From an uncultured Collinsella sp. (GTDB lineage Bacteria; Actinomycetota; Coriobacteriia; Coriobacteriales; Coriobacteriaceae): a stretch of 48,630 nt of DNA. Below, in pieces: positions 23,971 to 32,794 of the stretch (positions within the stretch are counted from its first letter, which is position 1; each line of letters starts with the position of its first letter). The stretch lies in NCBI GenBank assembly GCA_900544845.1, contig UQWV01000006.1:1-48630 (forward strand), given 5' to 3'. Position numbers and translations under genes: made by a program. A model generated the notes under the pieces. That model made no database searches. It was not told the origin of the DNA and was given only the letters and a program-made list of their open reading frames with translations.

Positions 23971-26900
23971 CTAGAGATTGTAGGTGACTACTTGAGGTTC
24001 GGCGGGTTCGACGAAGATGGCTGGATTCGTCTGCTCCACGCGAACGAACTTGACCGTCACCGCCTCAACGCCCGCCTTGTGCAACACGTCGGCGTAGACG
24101 CGCGCCTGCAGGGCGTGCTTCTCGAGCAGCTGTTCCGGCGTCTCATCCGGCGTGCCACCCGTCTTGTAATCAATGACCAGGGCGCGCGACGGATCGGCCG
24201 GGTCGGTGGCCAGTGCATCGATGGCGCCCTCGGCATAGGCACCGTAGCGGGCGATGTCCTCGTCCTCGCAGCCCAGCGAAAAGAACGGCACCTCGGCGCG
24301 AACGCACGGCCAGGCAAGCAGCTCGGCACGGACCGCCGACTTGAGCCAGCGGTCCAGGGCAACGTCGAAGCGTTCGCGCTGCTCCGGCGTCAGGCACCAC
24401 AGGCGCGCCAGCGCATCGGCACGCTCAGCGGGCAGCGCATCGGCACCCATCTCGATCAGCCACTGGCAGGCGGCATGGAACGCCGAGCCCAGCGCCATGG
24501 GGTTGCCGGCGGGCTCAACGGCGGCCACGCCTGCATCCGTCATCTCGGAACCATCCGACTCCGCATCATCGCCAGCCTCGTCCATGGGCACATGCGCCTC
24601 GGCGGCTCGGTCCTCGGACTCGGCATGCAGCACCGCGGCAATTGACGAGTAGCTGTACGAATCGCGCGCCGGATACGGGCAGGTGCCCATGCGCACGCCC
24701 ACCGCCTGGGGATACACGAGCTCAAACGCATCGGGCTCGGGGTCGGCAGGACCGGGAACAGCGGCGTGGGCATCCGCACCGGCACCCTCCGGCTCCGCAT
24801 CGCCGCGGACAAGCCTGCCCTCGACATCCAGCGAAGCGTTGACCTCAAACGACTGCTCGCCAAACGTAAAGTCCGAAAGCGAGATGAGCTCGTAGTCGCC
24901 CGGCTTGGAGTTGTCGAACACCAGGCGGTCGGCATCGAGCTGCGGCATGTCCAGAGCGTCGGTAGGCAGAATACGACGCAGCACGTCATAGGTCAGATCG
25001 GTCTCGACGTCGAAGGTCGGCGCCGTCACCTTGCCGCGGCTCACGCCGGCATCCATCGCCAGAATGACCAGCTCTCGCGCACGCGTCATGGCGACATAGA
25101 GCAAGCGAGCCCGCTCCTCGAGCGAAAGCTGCAGGTCGTCGTTACGCAGGCGGGCAAATGCCTCGGCGGGAGAGCCCGTCGCACAGACGTCCTCCATGAG
25201 CTCTGGCGGCAGCCACAGCGACATGCCCTTGCCCTTAAACGCGTGCTCAAACTGCTTTTTGACGTCATCGCCCTTCACGAACGTGCCGTCCGCGAGTTTA
25301 ACGCCGTCGAAGCGTGCCGGCAGCGCCACGACCTGCGCTCCGCCCTCGACACGCCCCATCTGAGCCGCACCGGACGATTTGCGCACGCCAAAACACTCGG
25401 CAACCGCTACGACCGGATACTCCAGACCCTTGGACGCATGCACCGTCATGATGCGCACCGCGCCGTCGCCCTCCTCGTTGAGCGCGCCCGGGGCCTCCTT
25501 GCCCGCCAAGAAGCGGTCGAAGGCGAGCGCGATGGAGCGCGGAGAATTGCCGAGCTCAGCCTCCGCCTCGGCCACGGCGTCGAGCGCCTTGAGCACGTTG
25601 GCGGCGATGGCCTTGCCCTCGGGACCACGCTGCGCCAGACGCACAAACCAGCCGGAGGCGTTGACAGTATCGCGCGCGATGGCGGCGAACGAATCGCGCC
25701 CCACGCGACGAAGCGCATAGCGCAGCACCTCGCGGGCGCGCGTCAGCAGCGGCAGATTCCGCAGCCCCGGCACATCGCAATCGCTCATGATGCCCACGTC
25801 GATGTTGCGGCGCGAGGTCTCCCCCGTCTGGTCGTCCAGCTTGGTCGCCAGCGCCAGGAACTCCTGAGCGCCGAGCGCAAACATCGGCGAGGCCAGCAGC
25901 GGCATAAGACCCTGCGCCGTATCGGCCGGGTTAGCAAGCGCGCACACCAGGGCACGCACCGTTTGGACCTCGGCAGCCTGGGCAAAGACCGAGCCGCCCG
26001 CGATGACGCAGTCGAGCCCCTGGTCGCGGAAGGCCTGCGCATAGACATCGGCGTTGGTCATGCGGCCCAGCAGCAGGACCATGCTGCCCTGGGGCTGGCC
26101 CGCTTTAACGAGTGCTTGGAATCGCTCCGCAATCGCACGAGCTTTCGCCTGCGTTCGCTCCTGCGTACTGCCACCGGCAACGAAGATCGCCTGGCGGCGC
26201 GATGCCTTCGCCTTGAGCTTGTCCTCGCGTTCGTCGCTCGGTTCAAGATCCAAGAACCCCTGCATCAAACCACCGGTGTCGCCGTCAAAGACGCGCGCCA
26301 CATAGCGCAGCACCTCGTCGTGGCTGCGGAAGTTGCGTACAAGCTTGACGAGCTCGCCGGCGGGGGCATCGGATGCGACAGCCGTCTCGGGCGCAGCAGA
26401 GGAGCCCACTTTGCGCTCCTGGCGGCGGAAGACCTCGACCTCGGCGCCACGGAAGCGGTAAATCGACTGCTGCGCATCGCCCACGGTACACAGCGCACGC
26501 TCACCCGCGCCGGTCAGGTAACGGATCAGGTCGACCTGCATCTGGTCGGTATCCTGGAACTCGTCGATCATGACCATCTTAAAGCGACCTTCATAGGCCG
26601 CTCGGATGGCGGGATAATCGCGCAGCGCCTCGTACGCCATGCGCAGCAGGTCGTTGTTATCAAGCGCGGACTGGTCAGCCTTGAGCGCGCGGTATTCCGC
26701 CTCCACAGCACGAGCAAGCCCCACCAGCGCATCGAGCGCGGGACCACCGCAGGCCAGCACGATATTGATAAACGCATCGGCAGCCTCGGCCTTGAGTAGC
26801 TCCACCTGCTCCTTAGAAAACGCCTTGCTCGCCCGAGGCATGCTGCACGACATCATGAGTCGCGCCGCATCCTCCATGGTTTTGCCGCTCGCCTCAAACG

Positions 26901-27603
26901 CGTCGATGGCGTCGAGTGCCACCTGTGCCTTTTCGGTCGCGGCCTTGCTCGCACCCAACGCCGCGCGATAGGCGTCGGCAAGCGCCGAGGTGTCAGCCTG
27001 GCCGCGCGCCACGCACACATCGTCCATGCCGCCCGGCAGCTGACTCGATAGCTCCAGCAAGTCGCGCACCAGTCCTTTAATGGTGGTACCGGCGCCAAAC
27101 GGCCCACCCTCGCCCGCCATGGGATACCAAGCGTAGAGGGCCTTAAGCGAAGCGGCGAGCTCGGGGGCGGCATCGGGCGCCGTCGCGCGGGCCAGCACAT
27201 GCTCAACAGCCTGGTCCATAAGCTCGTCGGTATCGGTGAGCACCGTGAACTCGGGATCGATGCCCAGCTCCAACGCATGTGCGCGCAGGATACGCGAGCA
27301 CATGCCGTGAATGGTCGAGATCCACGCATCGTCGACGGTCAGGGCTTCCTCGTCCATGCCCTCGTCGATGAGCGCGCGACGCACGCGGTCGCGAATCTCG
27401 GCCGCGGCATCTTTGGTAAAGGTAATGGCGAGCACCTGATCCAGATGCTCGACAAACGGACCGGATTCGGGCGAGAGCGCATAGACGATGCGGCGCGTGA
27501 GGGTAAAGGTCTTGCCCGAGCCGGCACCTGCCGAGACAAACAGCGGGCGGTCGAGCGTTTTGACGACTTGCAGTTGTTGCGGCATCAAAGTCGAAAGATC
27601 CAT
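23971..27603 (-). CDS. addA: ATP-dependent helicase/nuclease subunit AddA
   Basis: The protein has 1210 aa. AddAB is the helicase-nuclease that processes double-strand breaks for RecA loading, replacing RecBCD. UvrD-type motifs are visible: Walker A SAGAGSGKTFTL (24-35), LAITFTKDAAAEIRDRV, MIDEFQDTD, TVGDAQQSIYRFRGAE, RIMTVHASKGLEYPVV and LLYVAMTRARELV. The C-terminus carries the RecB-like nuclease motif LVIDYKTGG. An acidic insert (EPEGAGADAHAAVPGPADPEPD) precedes the nuclease domain. It starts three bases after the addB stop, with AGGAGG about ten bases upstream, so the pair is one operon in the order addB-addA. Confidence 0.94.
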   Translation of the reverse strand: MDLSTLMPQQLQVVKTLDRPLFVSAGAGSGKTFTLTRRIVYALSPESGPFVEHLDQVLAITFTKDAAAEIRDRVRRALIDEGMDEEALTVDDAWISTIHGMCSRILRAHALELGIDPEFTVLTDTDELMDQAVEHVLARATAPDAAPELAASLKALYAWYPMAGEGGPFGAGTTIKGLVRDLLELSSQLPGGMDDVCVARGQADTSALADAYRAALGASKAATEKAQVALDAIDAFEASGKTMEDAARLMMSCSMPRASKAFSKEQVELLKAEAADAFINIVLACGGPALDALVGLARAVEAEYRALKADQSALDNNDLLRMAYEALRDYPAIRAAYEGRFKMVMIDEFQDTDQMQVDLIRYLTGAGERALCTVGDAQQSIYRFRGAEVEVFRRQERKVGSSAAPETAVASDAPAGELVKLVRNFRSHDEVLRYVARVFDGDTGGLMQGFLDLEPSDEREDKLKAKASRRQAIFVAGGSTQERTQAKARAIAERFQALVKAGQPQGSMVLLLGRMTNADVYAQAFRDQGLDCVIAGGSVFAQAAEVQTVRALVCALANPADTAQGLMPLLASPMFALGAQEFLALATKLDDQTGETSRRNIDVGIMSDCDVPGLRNLPLLTRAREVLRYALRRVGRDSFAAIARDTVNASGWFVRLAQRGPEGKAIAANVLKALDAVAEAEAELGNSPRSIALAFDRFLAGKEAPGALNEEGDGAVRIMTVHASKGLEYPVVAVAECFGVRKSSGAAQMGRVEGGAQVVALPARFDGVKLADGTFVKGDDVKKQFEHAFKGKGMSLWLPPELMEDVCATGSPAEAFARLRNDDLQLSLEERARLLYVAMTRARELVILAMDAGVSRGKVTAPTFDVETDLTYDVLRRILPTDALDMPQLDADRLVFDNSKPGDYELISLSDFTFGEQSFEVNASLDVEGRLVRGDAEPEGAGADAHAAVPGPADPEPDAFELVYPQAVGVRMGTCPYPARDSYSYSSIAAVLHAESEDRAAEAHVPMDEAGDDAESDGSEMTDAGVAAVEPAGNPMALGSAFHAACQWLIEMGADALPAERADALARLWCLTPEQRERFDVALDRWLKSAVRAELLAWPCVRAEVPFFSLGCEDEDIARYGAYAEGAIDALATDPADPSRALVIDYKTGGTPDETPEQLLEKHALQARVYADVLHKAGVEAVTVKFVRVEQTNPAIFVEPAEPQVVTYNL

Positions 27604-27606
27604 GGT

Positions 27607-30600
27607 CTACACGTCCCTCCTTACAAACGTTCCTTCGTGGTTATACGAGCAGCGCGCATGCGCGGCCTGCGTCGACGCCGGGTCGACGGCGGCAACGTTG
27701 CCCGCCTCGAGCTCGCGCAGGCGCTCGGCGATGCCGTCCTCCACGCGATCGAGCAGGGCGTCGAAGTCCATGCTGCCGCCCTCGCCGGGAAAGCCCTTCT
27801 TAAGCCCCGGGATGCGGCCGTCACCACGCTCCTCCTCGAGCAGCTCGGCACTCGCGGCGCCTCGCAGCGCCGGTTTGCCGCCCTTGGTCGAAAAATAGAG
27901 CGCCGCGCGGGTGTCCAGATCCAGCGCCCGGCGCATAGCCTGCGCATAGATAAGCGTCTGGGTATGGGGCGGCAGCCACCGCGGATCGTCGATGGGCGCC
28001 GTGCCTGATTCCTCGTCGCGCACCGTAGGGTCGGCGAGCTTAAACTCCTCAACGCCCGTGCGATGCTTGTAGTCGATTACCACGGCGCGATTCTCGGCGT
28101 CCACGTCCACGCGGTCGATGCGCCCGCCAAGCGGCCAGCCGGCATACTCGACCTGGAGCTCGTTGAACGCAAACTCCAGGTAGCGCGGCGCGAAGGGCGC
28201 GAGCGCCTCGGCTTCATAGGCAAGCACGCCCTCCAGCTGCGGCAAAATCTCGGCCACTTGGCGCTCCTCCACTGGAGAGAGCGGCACCAGCGGGCCCTCG
28301 GTACCGCGCTTGCCGGCGTGCTCGGCCAAGGTCTCGGCAAAGACCTCGTGCAGCAGCTCCTGAGCACGTGGCAGGTTCTCGGGCGTCACGCGCTCCATGC
28401 CCTCCTGGGGCAGACGGGCATGCAAGTGCTCCAGCACGTCATGGACAAAGTTGCCCTTCTCCATGTTGCCAAAGCCGGCGTCGATCGACTGGGGTTTGAC
28501 GCGATACGAGACGAACCAGCACAGCGGGCAGGTCGAATAGGCCTCGATCTGCGAGGCAGACGTCAGGCGCGGCACCAGCGGCGCATCCTCGCCCTCGCCA
28601 TCGCGACGGCGCAGGACCAGATACGGAATGGCTTCATCGCTCAGATGCTGAGGAGCTTCGCAGGTCACGCGCTCGCGCCTAAGACCTTCGCCTGCCGCGG
28701 GATCGAAGTCCCTTACGATATCGTCCTCACCCACGCACTTCGCCTTGTCGGCGCCAACGGCCTTAGCGTCGTCAGCGGCCTTGTCGGCGTCAGCGGCCTT
28801 AGCATCGTTAGCGGCCTCGGCATGCGCCCGCAACTCGGTCCACACGGCAGCCGGGTAGCACTCGCGCGTCTGGCGATCGTGCGTCACGCGGGCAAGCGCA
28901 ACCGGACCGCGCGCGGCCTGCATCGCGCGGCCAAAGCGCACGCGCAACAAGGCGGCAGGCTCAAGCGTCACACCGCTGCGATCTAACTCTGCCGTCAGCG
29001 TTGCCAGCGGGCCCTCCTCATGTGAGAGCGGATAACTGTCCAGGTCGACGTCGGCAAACAGCACGGCATCGTAGCTGCCGGGGCGCAGAGCCGCCGCATC
29101 GGCAAGCGAAGCAAAGCGAACCTGGGCGCGTGGCGCACGGTCAACCTCGTAGGTCTCGTAATCGTAGGCGGCGCTACGCTTGTCCACCTTGGTTCGAATG
29201 TCATCGAGCACGGGCACGATCGCGGCCTGCGACACGTCGAGCGCACGGGCGCCATTCATAAGGATGTCGATGACGTGGCGCAGCAGGGCCACCTCCGCCT
29301 GGCGACGGGCCTGACCGTCGAGACCGCCAAGCGCGCGATCGGGCAGTGCCTCGGCAACGGCAAGCATGGCCTTGAGCGCCGTCACGGGCTTGTCACGCCA
29401 CAGCGCCTGGAACACGTCCGAGACCACGCACGGCACGTTCTTAAACCAGTTCTCGTCGCTCGCCGCCTTGCGCGCGCCCCTCACCTGGCCTTGGACGCTC
29501 TGCAGCAGGCTCTTAACGCCCGCGGTAGTCTTGCTGCGCGAGAGACGCATATTCTTATCGAAGGTACGGGCATTGACGGCATCAGCGCCCGAAAGCGGAC
29601 TGTAAATCCAGTCGGTAAGCTCCGGCGCGGGCCACCACTCAGTCTTAGAAGCTGCCCCTTCGTCGGCGGCCTTCATACGCTCGATCAGGTTGGCGAGCGC
29701 CGTGAACTGCCTGCCCGCAATGGATTGAGAAAACGCCGTGAACTCAACTGTCTCGGCAGCGATATGACGAGCCGCCAGACGAGAGGCGAGCTCACCGAAC
29801 AGCTGGGGTGCCCGGGCAGAAACAACGAGCACGCGTACGGGGTCGGCGGGCGTTGCAGCAGCCTTATCGTCCTTGGACTCCTTGTGCGTTTTCGCCAACT
29901 TATCGATGGCGTCCGCATAAGCATGGGCACGGGCATGGGGGCCGGCGACCTCAATAAAGGCAGGCTGAGCGGCGGTCCCGCAAGCGGCATCAGACGCGAC
30001 GGCGTCCTCCCTCAGCGGCGCGGCCTCGAACAGCACACCGCGGGCATCAAATGCCGCGGCAAGCTCCTCGCGCATCGCCGCCTGCTCGCAGGCAAGCAGT
30101 ACGACGACCTCTCCCCCATTGTTCGCCACGGCAGACAGCAGCTCGAGCAGGCCGTGCGTAAACGACGTGATACCGCGCACGCATACGGCGCGGGTGCACG
30201 CCGGCAGGTTATCGGCCAGGGCATCGGCCATAATGTCAGCCGCCTCGCAGGGCTCGACCATATCTCGACGGTCCAAACCGCGCGCATAGGCGCACAAAAG
30301 TTCAAACACGCGAGCCTCGGCGTCGCTTTTGGGCTTGGGCTTGCAAACGTTGTCGCAGCAACGCTCGGTGCCTGTCCCTGCCACACCCGGCAGCACATCG
30401 CGAGCCATACGCGCGAGCATACGCACCGTGCCCTGGCTGCGCGAAAGCGGCTGCAGGTCGGCGTCGTCGAGGCGCGATACCATGTCCGAAAACAGCATCT
30501 GGCGCTGCAGGTTGTCGACGAAACCGCGCCCGTCGCCCAAAAGCTCCCAAAGCGAGCGAAGCCACGATGTAGGCGTCTTGTAGTCAATACCCAGCGAAAC

Positions 30601-30759
30601 GCCGGCTTCCGCCGCATCATGACGGCACAGGTCGAGCTCAGCAAACGTTGGCGCCAGCAGCACGGCACGCCCGTGGCGGGCAATAAGGTCGGCAAGCAGC
30701 GCCGCCTCGGCATCGCTCAAATCCGCGCCGGCGTTGGTGGTATAGATTCGAACAGGCAT
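27607..30759 (-). CDS. addB: ATP-dependent nuclease subunit AddB
   Basis: The protein has 1050 aa. It is the partner of AddA with an inactive helicase-like N-terminus (no Walker A seen) and a C-terminal PD-(D/E)XK nuclease: SASQIEAYSTCPLCWFVSY, GNFVHDVLEHL, and the catalytic VVIDYKHRTG. In B. subtilis AddB four cysteines hold a 4Fe-4S cluster, three of them at the C-terminus. Here the C-terminus reads HARCSYNHEGTFVRRDV with a single Cys, so the cluster is probably absent. An insert of Ala/Asp/Lys repeats (KAADADKAADDAKAVGADKA) follows the middle of the protein, encoded by 28750-28830. First gene of the addBA pair. Confidence 0.88.
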   Translation of the reverse strand: MPVRIYTTNAGADLSDAEAALLADLIARHGRAVLLAPTFAELDLCRHDAAEAGVSLGIDYKTPTSWLRSLWELLGDGRGFVDNLQRQMLFSDMVSRLDDADLQPLSRSQGTVRMLARMARDVLPGVAGTGTERCCDNVCKPKPKSDAEARVFELLCAYARGLDRRDMVEPCEAADIMADALADNLPACTRAVCVRGITSFTHGLLELLSAVANNGGEVVVLLACEQAAMREELAAAFDARGVLFEAAPLREDAVASDAACGTAAQPAFIEVAGPHARAHAYADAIDKLAKTHKESKDDKAAATPADPVRVLVVSARAPQLFGELASRLAARHIAAETVEFTAFSQSIAGRQFTALANLIERMKAADEGAASKTEWWPAPELTDWIYSPLSGADAVNARTFDKNMRLSRSKTTAGVKSLLQSVQGQVRGARKAASDENWFKNVPCVVSDVFQALWRDKPVTALKAMLAVAEALPDRALGGLDGQARRQAEVALLRHVIDILMNGARALDVSQAAIVPVLDDIRTKVDKRSAAYDYETYEVDRAPRAQVRFASLADAAALRPGSYDAVLFADVDLDSYPLSHEEGPLATLTAELDRSGVTLEPAALLRVRFGRAMQAARGPVALARVTHDRQTRECYPAAVWTELRAHAEAANDAKAADADKAADDAKAVGADKAKCVGEDDIVRDFDPAAGEGLRRERVTCEAPQHLSDEAIPYLVLRRRDGEGEDAPLVPRLTSASQIEAYSTCPLCWFVSYRVKPQSIDAGFGNMEKGNFVHDVLEHLHARLPQEGMERVTPENLPRAQELLHEVFAETLAEHAGKRGTEGPLVPLSPVEERQVAEILPQLEGVLAYEAEALAPFAPRYLEFAFNELQVEYAGWPLGGRIDRVDVDAENRAVVIDYKHRTGVEEFKLADPTVRDEESGTAPIDDPRWLPPHTQTLIYAQAMRRALDLDTRAALYFSTKGGKPALRGAASAELLEEERGDGRIPGLKKGFPGEGGSMDFDALLDRVEDGIAERLRELEAGNVAAVDPASTQAAHARCSYNHEGTFVRRDV

Positions 30760-30843
30760 GGTCCTCCACTCAAACCGTTCGCAATATTCAATGTTTCCAT
30801 CCTACCCGCCCGCGCGGACAGATTTGCCCCACGCCAACAGATT

Positions 30844-30928
30844 TGACCCCTTGGAGACGGAGGAAAATGGATCACCGAGGAGGTCAGTCTAACCCAGCAA
30901 TCCGTTTTCCTCCGTCCCCAAAGGATCA
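30844..30928. repeat. Dispersed repeat, inverted pair (copies 2 and 3)
   Basis: Copy 30844-30873 (tgaccccttggagacgg...) faces an inverted copy at 30900-30928 (atccgttttcctccgtcccc...). Together they form a long imperfect hairpin between addB and the TrpR-like gene. Confidence 0.6.
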
Positions 30929-30953
30929 AAAAACCGCCCCCGAAGGGACGGTT
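30928..30953 (-). terminator. Terminator of the TrpR-like gene
   Basis: On the minus strand aaccgtccc-ttcg-ggggcggtt is followed by TTTT. It has a stable UUCG tetraloop and lies 28 bases past the stop at 30981. Confidence 0.8.
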
Positions 30954-30980
30954 CTGCGCAATTCGTTTGTTGCCGCTGGC

Positions 30981-31280
30981 CTACTCGCCATCCTCCAGTT
31001 TGATGAGGATCTTGCGATAGCCGCCGTACTCGCCGTTGAGTGCCTTTGAAACGCGGCTCACCGTAGTGGACGAAGCGCCGGTGCGGGCCTGAACCTCAAC
31101 ATAAGGCTCGCCCTCATCCAGATAACGCGCAACCTGCAGACGCTGCGATAGATCGCAGATCTCGCGCGGCGTGCAGATATCGGTCAAAAACGCTTGGATA
31201 TCCTTCTCGTCATCCAAAAGACTAAATGCGTGGACCAGCTGCTTGACATCAGGCTTGTCAAACATGTTCTCGATATTCAT
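30981..31280 (-). CDS. TrpR/YerC/YecD family DNA-binding regulator
   Basis: The protein has 99 aa. It is a small all-helical protein with the TrpR-like helix-turn-helix near the C-terminus (about 57-80, EPYVEVQARTGASSTTVSRVSKAL). The segment TPREICDLSQRLQVARYL is typical of the YerC subgroup. Members bind DNA as dimers; TrpR itself responds to tryptophan, but the YerC group has no agreed ligand. The ribosome site before ATG 31280 is weak (ggcggtg). Monocistronic with a strong terminator. The target is unknown. Confidence 0.88.
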   Translation of the reverse strand: MNIENMFDKPDVKQLVHAFSLLDDEKDIQAFLTDICTPREICDLSQRLQVARYLDEGEPYVEVQARTGASSTTVSRVSKALNGEYGGYRKILIKLEDGE

Positions 31281-31604
31281 CGATCACCGCCAAACCCGCC
31301 AAAAGGCATCGAAGTTGATACTGACATCGGGCATCGTTCGCCCGTTCTATGCAATAGGGCAACGCGTGTGGCTTTTGCCCGTAGCAGTTTAGCACACCAC
31401 CAAACTAAAGCGACAAAACTCTCTGCCAGCGGCGCATTTTCTAGGACGAACGCCGTTTTGAAACCGAATGCGCACGTAAGCTCCACGAATATCTGAGACA
31501 ATGGGCGGCCGAACAAGGCGGCACACCCGAGCGGCCGTCCAAGCTGCCGCAGCAAACCGCTTCACGCGACACCGACGCACCCTGCGCAAGAAAGGATTCA
31601 CACC
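31281..31604. other. Intergenic gap without a convincing gene
   Basis: The 324 bases between the divergent TrpR-like and four-helix membrane genes hold no ORF with a ribosome site and protein-like composition. They must contain both promoters. A possible minus-strand TTGTCG...TAAACT pair lies around 31390-31425, with loose spacing. I see nothing else firm. Confidence 0.5.
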
Positions 31605-31970
31605 ATGCGCTTTATGCTTAACTGGCTCTTTACCTCGATCGCCATCGCGATTGCCACGTTCCTCGTCCCCGGCATCCAGCCCTTCGGTTTTGCCGAGGCC
31701 TGGGTCTGTTTCGCCTTCGTGGGACTGTTCCTGAACATCGTCGATTCGCTCGTCAAGCCGTTCCTGACGGTTATCTCGCTGCCGCTCACGATCATTACGC
31801 TGGGTATTTTTCAGCTCGTAGTCAACAGCTTTATGCTCGAGCTGGCCAGCTATCTGTCGGTCAATCTGCTGGGCGCGGGTATCTCCATCGCCAGCTTTGG
31901 ATCGGCCTTTATGGGCAGCATCCTGGTGTCCATCATGCGCAGCATTCTCGATAGCATCGCCGAGGGCTAA
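31605..31970 (+). CDS. Phage-holin-4-2-like (four-TMS) membrane protein
   Basis: The protein has 121 aa. Four hydrophobic segments in a short protein (LNWLFTSIAIAIATFLVPGI, then three more) and the family pattern NIVDSLVKPFLTVISLPLTIITLGIF place it in the chromosomal 'mycobacterial 4 TMS holin' family (YvlD-like). No lytic function is established for these proteins; some are linked to envelope stress genes. ATG with AAAGGA upstream. Monocistronic, closed by a terminator. Confidence 0.88.
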   Translation: MRFMLNWLFTSIAIAIATFLVPGIQPFGFAEAWVCFAFVGLFLNIVDSLVKPFLTVISLPLTIITLGIFQLVVNSFMLELASYLSVNLLGAGISIASFGSAFMGSILVSIMRSILDSIAEG

Positions 31971-32010
31971 AACGGCCATTCCGGCCGCGCCCGTCTCAAC
32001 AGCCCAAAAC

Positions 32011-32048
32011 GAAGGCCGCCCATCGCAAAAATGGGCGGCCTTCTTATT
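32011..32048 (+). terminator. Terminator of the four-TMS protein gene
   Basis: The stem gaaggccgcccat pairs with atgggcggccttc, followed by ttattt. Confidence 0.85.
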
Positions 32049-32112
32049 TGCCAAGTCTCAAAGGGCGAGAGAATCTGCCATTTCCACCCTGTCCCCACAT
32101 GGCAGGTGTGGG

Positions 32113-32541
32113 TTAGATGACGTAATCGTAGCCTTCATTGGGAGCGACAAGTTGATCGAGCGTCACACCGTCGAGGTAGTCGTTGATGAGCTTGTCAAGG
32201 TTCTTCCACACGTCGAGCGTGGGGCACTCATCAGATCGCGAGCAACCCTTGCAGTCGCCATCCAGGCAGGCGACCGGCGCCAGGCTGCCCTCGGTCAGGC
32301 GCAAGATCTCGCCCACCGTGTACTGCTCGGGCGGGCGCGTAAGCACGTAGCCGCCGCCCTTGCCGCGCATGCCCGAGAGCATATTGGCGCGCACGAGCGT
32401 CGCCAGAATATTCTCGAGGTACTTCTCCGAAATCCCCTGGCGCGCCGCGATCTCTTTGAGCGGGATGCGACCGGCCGCCTGATGCTCGGCCAGGTCGACC
32501 ATAACGCGTAGGGCATATCTGCCCTTTGTGGAAACCAACAT
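32113..32541 (-). CDS. Rrf2-family transcriptional regulator (IscR/CymR-like)
   Basis: The protein has 142 aa. It has an N-terminal winged helix (STKGRYALRVMVDLAEHQ, then ISEKYLENILATLVRANML). A four-Cys region follows (C92, C97, C100, C106: CLDGDCKGCSRSDEC), at the place where IscR holds its 2Fe-2S cluster. So it could sense Fe-S status. It is divergent from cysK, and the Rrf2 member CymR represses cysK in Bacillus through the CysK-CymR complex, so control of cysteine synthesis is a good guess. It may join both roles. Start ATG preceded by GAAAGG about 12 bases upstream (loose). Own promoter candidate at 32578-32605. Confidence 0.9.
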   Translation of the reverse strand: MLVSTKGRYALRVMVDLAEHQAAGRIPLKEIAARQGISEKYLENILATLVRANMLSGMRGKGGGYVLTRPPEQYTVGEILRLTEGSLAPVACLDGDCKGCSRSDECPTLDVWKNLDKLINDYLDGVTLDQLVAPNEGYDYVI

Positions 32542-32577
32542 ATATATAGCTGCCTTTCGGTCTTTTAATTCGTAGAA

Positions 32578-32605
32578 ATTCTAGCCGAAAAATTGGTTTT
32601 GAAAA
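32578..32605 (-). promoter_or_regulatory. Candidate promoter of the Rrf2 gene
   Basis: On the minus strand TTTTCA (32600-32605), a 16-base spacer and TAGAAT (32578-32583) precede the gene by about 37 bases. Confidence 0.4.
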
Positions 32606-32658
32606 TACCTATTCCCGTCAAGATGGTTAATCGACTCGTAATAATCTTCTATTTCCTA

Positions 32659-32687
32659 TTGCGTTACTAGGCTTTACTGTCTACTAT
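32659..32687 (+). promoter_or_regulatory. cysK promoter
   Basis: TTGCGT (32659-32664), a 17-base spacer and TACTAT (32682-32687) form a good sigma-70-type promoter. It gives a leader of about 100 bases with a near palindrome aacctataaggtt that could be an Rrf2 operator or hairpin. Confidence 0.6.
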
Positions 32688-32794
32688 GCTTGCCAACAGC
32701 AAAACGAACAACCTATAAGGTTTGTGGGTTTCGCTGCTACACACACCGTAAAACCACACGGTATCCAGTCATTTGAACACTTTGGAGGTTCACC

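Noticed and set aside
24766..26799. A 2-kb plus-strand frame opposite addA.
   Set aside because: Shadow of addA; Arg/His/Gln-rich product, no ribosome site, no motif.
28750..28830. Short tandem units (gcggcctt...gtc) that look like a repeat array.
   Set aside because: They are in-frame codons of the Ala/Asp/Lys insert in AddB. Units are too short and without spacers, so not a CRISPR.
31277..31555. 92-residue minus-strand frame in the gap before the TrpR-like gene.
   Set aside because: No ribosome site, no protein-like pattern, and it would cover the promoters of both neighbours.
31605..31970. The four-helix protein as a sign of a prophage.
   Set aside because: This holin-like family is chromosomal and common; no other phage gene is nearby.
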